The notes under the pieces were generated by a model. The model saw only the letters and a program-made list of their open reading frames with translations. It had not been told where the DNA came from and made no database searches. The translations under genes and the position numbers were made by a program. A stretch of 8,843 nt of DNA from Deltaproteobacteria bacterium (GTDB taxonomy: Bacteria > Desulfobacterota > Dissulfuribacteria > Dissulfuribacterales > UBA3076): NCBI GenBank assembly GCA_030605675.1, contig JAUWHV010000020.1:1-8843 (forward strand), given 5' to 3'. Positions 4,963-8,843 of this stretch are shown piece by piece. Position 1 is the first letter of the stretch. Every line of letters begins with the position of its first letter.

Positions 4963-5019
4963 GAACCTCTGAACCCTGAACCCTGAACCCTGAACCTTTG
5001 AACCTTTGAACCTTTGAAC
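4963..5019 (+). repeat. GAACCCT/GAACCTTT tandem array before trpE
   Basis: The array reads GAACCTCT once, GAACCCT three times, GAACCTTT three times and a final GAAC, without interruption. It is in the trp transcript, after the attenuator terminator and directly before the trpE ribosome site (AAGGA, 5026-5030). It belongs to the same unit family and orientation as 4516-4548. A role in mRNA is not evident; the unit is not self-complementary. Confidence 0.9.
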
Positions 5020-5039
5020 ATATACAAGGACAAGATATC

Positions 5040-6527
5040 ATGATCACTCCGGATCTGACCCAGTTCAAATCGCTGGCTAAAGACGCGAATATCATACCAA
5101 TATGGAAAGAGATAGCAGTTGACTTTGATACGCCTGTATCTCTGTTTGCAAAGCTTGGAGAAAATAGTTATTCATTCCTGCTGGAAAGCCTTGAAGGCGG
5201 AGAGAAGTGGGGAAGGTACAGCTTTATCGGATTCAAGCCCTTTCTGATCTTCGGTTGTAAGGGGAATAATATCTTCACGGAGATTGAAGGCAAGCGTGAA
5301 AATATTACCGCCGCTGATCCGCTTGCTGCCCTCAGAGAAATAATGGCACGATTTTCACCGGCAGAGGTCCCCGGCCTCCCTCGATTCTATGGAGGGGCTG
5401 TTGGATTCATGGGATATGACATGGTTCGCTTCATGGAGCGTCTGCCGGAGAATCTTTCAGATTCCGCAGGGTTCAATGATGCGGTGTTCATGTTTCCCGA
5501 ACTCCTGCTTGTTTATGACAATATCAAGCAAACTCTTAAGATCATTGCCTGTCTCCGGGTAGAACAGGAAGACAACGCAAAATCTGTATATATAAAAGGG
5601 GAAGAAGCTATAAAAGACGTGATCCGTCGCATTCGACACGGATTGGATTACCCCGCCCCGCCTGCAAATCCCGTCCCTGCCACCAGCCTCAGTCCGGAGG
5701 TCCCCCAAGAGCGATTTGAGGACATTGTCCGCAGGGCAAAGGAATACATCCGGGCCGGAGACATAATCCAGGTAGTGCTTTCTCAACGGTTTTCCGGCAA
5801 AAACTCTATCCCTACGTTTGACCTGTACCGTGCCCTTAGAAGGATAAATCCATCGCCTTATCTTTATTACCTGCACCTGGAAGACGAAGTGCTCATTGGT
5901 TCTTCACCTGAGATTTTAGTCAGGCTGACAGGCAATAAGATTGAAGTAAGGCCTATTGCAGGCACCAGACCAAGGGGCAAAGATCAAGAGGGGGACATAC
6001 GCTTTGAAAAGGAACTTCTCGCTGACCCGAAGGAAAGGGCGGAACACCTGATGCTGCTTGACCTTGGAAGAAATGATGCCGGCAGGGTTGCCAAGATGGG
6101 GAGCTTAAAGATTGAGGATCTGATGACTGTGGAACGCTATTCCCATGTCATGCATATTGTCACAGGTGTTACAGGGGAACTAATGGATGGAAAGGACATG
6201 TTTGACGTACTGCAGGCCTGTTTTCCCGCAGGTACTGTGTCAGGCGCGCCCAAAATCAGGGCCATGGAGATAATAGAGGAGCTCGAACACGCCCGGCGGG
6301 GACCGTATGCCGGTGCTGTAGGCTACTTCGGTTTTTCTGGCAACATGGATCTTGCCATCACCATTCGTACCCTCTGCCAGAAAAAAGATATGCTTTACCT
6401 CCAGGCTGGAGCCGGTATAGTTGCTGACTCAGACCCCACTTTTGAATGGGAGGAGACCATCAGCAAGGGGCAGGCTCTCATGCGGGCCATCCACGTCGCC
6501 CATGAGGAACTATCACAATGCTTATAG
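5040..6527 (+). CDS. trpE: Anthranilate synthase component I
   Basis: The 495-residue large subunit converts chorismate to anthranilate with ammonia delivered by TrpG, the first committed step of tryptophan synthesis. The N-terminal domain carries LLES (47-50) and RYSFIGF (59-65), the region where tryptophan binds as feedback inhibitor. The chorismate-binding C-terminal domain has AGDIIQVVLSQRF (239-251), PYLYYLHL, GSSPEILVR (287-295), PIAGTRPRGKD (305-315), LDLGRNDAGRV (340-350), ERYSHVMHIV (365-374), FPAGTVSGAPKIRAMEII (395-412) and the QAGAGIVADSDP end block. The length is normal. PIAGTRPRG, the conserved HVMH-type segment and full feedback elements favour TrpE over PabB. The start at ATG 5040 has AAGGA 9 nt upstream. 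The end overlaps trpG by 10 nt. Expression is expected to be set by the upstream attenuator. Confidence 0.97.
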   Translation: MITPDLTQFKSLAKDANIIPIWKEIAVDFDTPVSLFAKLGENSYSFLLESLEGGEKWGRYSFIGFKPFLIFGCKGNNIFTEIEGKRENITAADPLAALREIMARFSPAEVPGLPRFYGGAVGFMGYDMVRFMERLPENLSDSAGFNDAVFMFPELLLVYDNIKQTLKIIACLRVEQEDNAKSVYIKGEEAIKDVIRRIRHGLDYPAPPANPVPATSLSPEVPQERFEDIVRRAKEYIRAGDIIQVVLSQRFSGKNSIPTFDLYRALRRINPSPYLYYLHLEDEVLIGSSPEILVRLTGNKIEVRPIAGTRPRGKDQEGDIRFEKELLADPKERAEHLMLLDLGRNDAGRVAKMGSLKIEDLMTVERYSHVMHIVTGVTGELMDGKDMFDVLQACFPAGTVSGAPKIRAMEIIEELEHARRGPYAGAVGYFGFSGNMDLAITIRTLCQKKDMLYLQAGAGIVADSDPTFEWEETISKGQALMRAIHVAHEELSQCL

Positions 6528-7081
6528 TTATCGACAACTACGACTCCTTTACTTACAACCTGGTCCAGGCCCTGGGAATGCTGGGGGCGGATATTAAGGT
6601 TGTAAGAAATGATAAAGCCACTGTAGAGGAAATAGCCTCCTGGACACCGGATCACCTCCTTGTCTCCCCCGGTCCCTGCACACCCAACGAGGCCGGCATA
6701 TCCGTGGCTGCCATACGTTACTTTGCCGGGAAGATCCCGGTCCTGGGTGTGTGCCTCGGCCACCAGTCCATAGGTGTCGCATTTGGAGGCAAGATAGTCA
6801 CGGCAGGAAGGCTTATGCACGGCAAGACCTCAATGATCACACACGATGGAAAGGGCGTATATCGCGGTCTGCCGAATCCATTCGAGGCCATGAGGTATCA
6901 TTCTCTTCTTGTAGACAAGGCAACTCTTCCGGACTGTCTCGCAGTTACGGCGTGGTCGGAGCAGGACGAGCTCATGGGCTTCAGGCACAGGGAATTTCCG
7001 GTGGAGGGAGTACAATTTCACCCGGAATCCATCATGACTCCTGAGGGGAACAATCTTCTCAGGAATTTCCTGGAAATGTGA
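6518..7081 (+). CDS. trpG: Anthranilate synthase component II, glutamine amidotransferase
   Basis: The 187-residue class I glutamine amidotransferase hydrolyses glutamine and passes ammonia to TrpE. The N terminus MLIVIDNYDSFTYNLVQ is typical of TrpG/PabA. The oxyanion region is LLVSPGPCTPNEAG (47-60), the nucleophile Cys79 lies in GVCLGHQSIG, and the triad is completed by His168 and Glu170 in VQFHPESIMT. The length is standard, and it is not fused to trpD as in enteric bacteria. The start codon lies inside the trpE end in another frame (10-nt overlap), so coupled, near-equimolar synthesis is likely. It could also serve as PabA for folate synthesis, as in bacteria with one shared subunit; the window cannot tell. 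Confidence 0.96.
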   Translation: MLIVIDNYDSFTYNLVQALGMLGADIKVVRNDKATVEEIASWTPDHLLVSPGPCTPNEAGISVAAIRYFAGKIPVLGVCLGHQSIGVAFGGKIVTAGRLMHGKTSMITHDGKGVYRGLPNPFEAMRYHSLLVDKATLPDCLAVTAWSEQDELMGFRHREFPVEGVQFHPESIMTPEGNNLLRNFLEM

Positions 7082-7090
7082 GGGAGGAGC

Positions 7091-7167
7091 GGGTTGCGAG
7101 TTGCGGGTTACGAGTTGCGGGTTGCGGGTTACGAATCACGAGCAACCAGCAACAAGCAACCAGCAAC
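7091..7167 (+). repeat. Phased heptamer array with dyad, between trpG and trpD
   Basis: Eleven consecutive 7-nt units fill the gap. Six are of the form G(G/A)GTT(G/A)C (7091-7132), then a transitional GAATCAC (7133-7139), then four of the form (G/C/A)AGCAAC (7140-7167). Register is kept throughout. The right units are the near reverse complement of the left (GTTGC against GCAAC), so the RNA can fold into a long imperfect hairpin. It starts just after the trpG stop and ends before the trpD ribosome site. There is no T-run, so it is not a standard terminator. Confidence 0.9.
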
Positions 7168-7187
7168 GAGCTAAGGATTAAAGGGGT

Positions 7188-8213
7188 ATGAATACATTAA
7201 AAAAGGCTATTTCTGATGTTGTCAGCAGGAAAGACCTCAGCCAGGCTGAGATTTCGTCGGTTATGGAAATAATTATGGAGGGAGAGGCAACACCTGCCCA
7301 GATCGGCGCTCTCCTCACGGGCCTGAGGATGAAGGGCGAGACTGTAGATGAAATAGCCGGCGCCGCCGAGGTCATGAGGAAAAAGGCCCTCCGTATCCAT
7401 ATAAACTTGTCCCATGGAGAACCGCTTGTTGACACCTGCGGGACCGGAGGCGACGGGGCCCAGACCTTCAATGTGTCAACAACAGCCGCCTTTGTGGTTG
7501 CAGGGGCCGGTGTCAAGGTTGCAAAGCACGGCAACCGTTCCGTGTCCAGCAGGTCAGGGAGTGCGGATGTGCTTGAGGCCCTGGGTGTAAACCTGGCCCT
7601 ATCACCGGAGGATGTGGCAAGAGCAGTGGAGACCATAGGTATGGGTTTTATGTTCGCCCCTGCCCTTCATCCAGCCATGAAATACGCCATAGGACCGAGA
7701 CGGGAGATAGGCATCCGCACTATATTCAATGTCCTCGGACCCCTTACAAACCCTGCATGGGCAAATGTGCAGCTACTCGGGGTCTATGACCCCATGCTTA
7801 CAAGGCCCCTTGCAGAGGTCCTCGGGCGCCTCGGCAGTAAAAGGGCCTGGGTAGTACACGGAGAAGGAGGGCTGGACGAACTCAGCCTTCTGGGTAAGAG
7901 TGTTGTGGCCCAGTGGGACAAGAATGAAGTCAAGGAATTCGTGATCAGGCCGGAAGATGCAGGGCTTAAGCCATGCAAGGCCGAGGATCTGAAAGGCGGA
8001 GACGCGGAAGAAAACGCCCGGATACTAAAAGACATAATCTCAGGTGAAAAGGGACCTAAGAGGGACATGGTACTCCTTAACGCCGGGGCAGCCATATTTC
8101 TTGCAGACAGGGCAAAATCCCTGAGAGAAGGAGTAGTCCTGGCTGCCGAGAGCATAGATTCAATGGAAGCCATGAAAAAACTTGAGGCATTGAAAGCCTT
8201 CAGTATGAGATAA
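7188..8213 (+). CDS. trpD: Anthranilate phosphoribosyltransferase
   Basis: The 341-residue enzyme joins anthranilate and PRPP to give phosphoribosyl-anthranilate, the second pathway step. The N-terminal helical domain is followed by the PRPP/pyrophosphate loop DTCGTGGDGAQTFNVSTT (82-99), the KHGNRSVSSRSGSADVLEAL block (113-132), and the anthranilate-side FMFAPALHPAMK (154-165) and RREIGIRTIFNVLGPLTNPA (171-190). The GGLDELS segment (227-233) is also typical. The length and motifs are complete. The ATG at 7188 is preceded by AAGGA (7173-7177, 10 nt) and by a G-run almost touching the start. It is separated from trpG by the heptamer array, the only large gap inside the operon, and followed by trpC after 4 nt. 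Confidence 0.97.
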   Translation: MNTLKKAISDVVSRKDLSQAEISSVMEIIMEGEATPAQIGALLTGLRMKGETVDEIAGAAEVMRKKALRIHINLSHGEPLVDTCGTGGDGAQTFNVSTTAAFVVAGAGVKVAKHGNRSVSSRSGSADVLEALGVNLALSPEDVARAVETIGMGFMFAPALHPAMKYAIGPRREIGIRTIFNVLGPLTNPAWANVQLLGVYDPMLTRPLAEVLGRLGSKRAWVVHGEGGLDELSLLGKSVVAQWDKNEVKEFVIRPEDAGLKPCKAEDLKGGDAEENARILKDIISGEKGPKRDMVLLNAGAAIFLADRAKSLREGVVLAAESIDSMEAMKKLEALKAFSMR

Positions 8214-8217
8214 CACA

Positions 8218-8843
8218 ATGAGCATTTTGGACACAATAATCGCCCACAAGAGGGCGGAATTGAAAAACAAGCATCGCAAAGGGCTTATCCCTCCAGGGCA
8301 TGAAGTTTCTTCTCCGAGGGGATTTCGAGAGGCCCTGGTTTCCGATCCGGGGGTCTCGATAATTGCAGAGGTAAAGAAGGCATCTCCTTCAAAAGGGCTC
8401 TTATGTTCCAATTTTGACCCTGTAAGCATTGCGGAAGATTACCAGGCAGGAGGGGCAAGGGCTGTATCAGTCCTGACCGACGAGAAGTTCTTTCAAGGAA
8501 AGCTGGAGTTTCTTCCACAAATACGAAAGGAGATTGACCTTCCTCTCCTTAGAAAAGATTTTATAATAGACCACTTTCAGGTTGAAGAGGCCAGGCTCTG
8601 GGGGGCGGATGCAGTACTCCTTATTGTGGCCGCCCTTGATGACAGCATGCTTTCAGAGCTCATGGCCCACATACGAGAAAATGGAATTGATCCTCTGGTG
8701 GAAGTCCATAACGAAAACGAGATGGAAAGGGCGCTTGCTGCAAACGCTGATCTCATCGGGGTGAATAATCGTAACCTTGAGGACTTCAGTGTGTCTCTTG
8801 AAACCACTTTCCGGATAAGAAAGGCCCTGCCCCCGGAAATACC
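8218..8843 (+). CDS. trpC: Indole-3-glycerol phosphate synthase, 3' end outside window
   Basis: This partial gene gives 208 codons of an expected 250-270 and is open to the window edge. It catalyses ring closure of CdRP to indole-3-glycerol phosphate. The (beta/alpha)8 barrel residues fit the characterised enzyme: Glu51 and Lys53 in IIAEVKKASPSKG, Lys113 in LLRKDFIID, Glu163 in LVEVHNE and Asn184 in GVNNRNLEDF. The SGI-type phosphate motif would lie beyond the edge. The start ATG is 4 nt after the trpD stop with no strong ribosome site, so translational coupling is likely. By analogy trpF, trpB and trpA would be expected downstream, but they are not visible. Confidence 0.96.
   Translation, partial: MSILDTIIAHKRAELKNKHRKGLIPPGHEVSSPRGFREALVSDPGVSIIAEVKKASPSKGLLCSNFDPVSIAEDYQAGGARAVSVLTDEKFFQGKLEFLPQIRKEIDLPLLRKDFIIDHFQVEEARLWGADAVLLIVAALDDSMLSELMAHIRENGIDPLVEVHNENEMERALAANADLIGVNNRNLEDFSVSLETTFRIRKALPPEI

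Noticed and set aside
4874..5095. Minus-strand 73-codon frame with FAFAFAFKV repeats
   Set aside because: The repetitive residues simply reflect the AAAGGC units and GAACCCT array. It covers the terminator and is antisense to the trpE start.
7091..7167. CRISPR array or rho-independent terminator at the trpG-trpD gap
   Set aside because: Units are 7 nt without spacers, so not CRISPR. No T-run follows the dyad, so a standard terminator is not supported.

Overview
The window looks like a bacterial chromosome segment, most probably from a Desulfobacterota (deltaproteobacterial) or similar anaerobe. The clues are the trpE-G-D-C gene order, an NtrC-type sigma-54 activator, and short GAACCCT- and GGGTTGC-type heptamer arrays between genes. 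The lineage is an inference from style; no marker gene fixes it.

Left part (1-1350, all genes on the minus strand). This is accessory DNA. It holds a complete YefM-YoeB type toxin-antitoxin pair with a recognisable promoter and operator. Next comes a scar of a PhzF-family gene that keeps its start and its C-terminal EDPVTGSAH block but has lost nearly all of its middle. Then follow an intact VOC (glyoxalase-fold) protein and a doubtful 41-codon ORF.

Middle (1350-3015). About 530 bases without a convincing gene carry a perfect 16-bp palindrome and a degenerate direct repeat. They precede a secreted, probably surface-anchored protein with a signal peptide, one DUF11 domain and a VPTL-plus-membrane-helix tail. 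Behind it lies a roughly 103-bp element with perfect 19-bp terminal inverted repeats and a possible TTA target duplication. One end of this element supplies the last codons and the stop of the convergent gene.

3003-4385 (minus) is a complete sigma-54-dependent response regulator (receiver, AAA+, Fis HTH) with no histidine kinase beside it. It is divergent from the trp operon.

Right part (4680-8843, plus strand) is the front of a tryptophan operon: promoter, leader peptide with Trp codons at residues 16, 17, 18 and 20, a strong terminator, then trpE, trpG, trpD and a trpC that runs off the end. The leader and terminator show the four-segment layout of classical ribosome-mediated attenuation. 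When charged tRNA-Trp is scarce, a ribosome stalled on the Trp codons should favour read-through into trpE. Together trpE/G make anthranilate from chorismate and glutamine, trpD adds phosphoribosyl, and trpC closes the indole ring. Heptamer arrays sit on both sides of the leader control region and between trpG and trpD.

The strongest observations are the attenuator (its leader ORF is very short), the inverted-repeat element that provides a host gene's stop codon, the phased heptamer dyad between trpG and trpD, and the PhzF deletion scar next to the toxin-antitoxin cassette.
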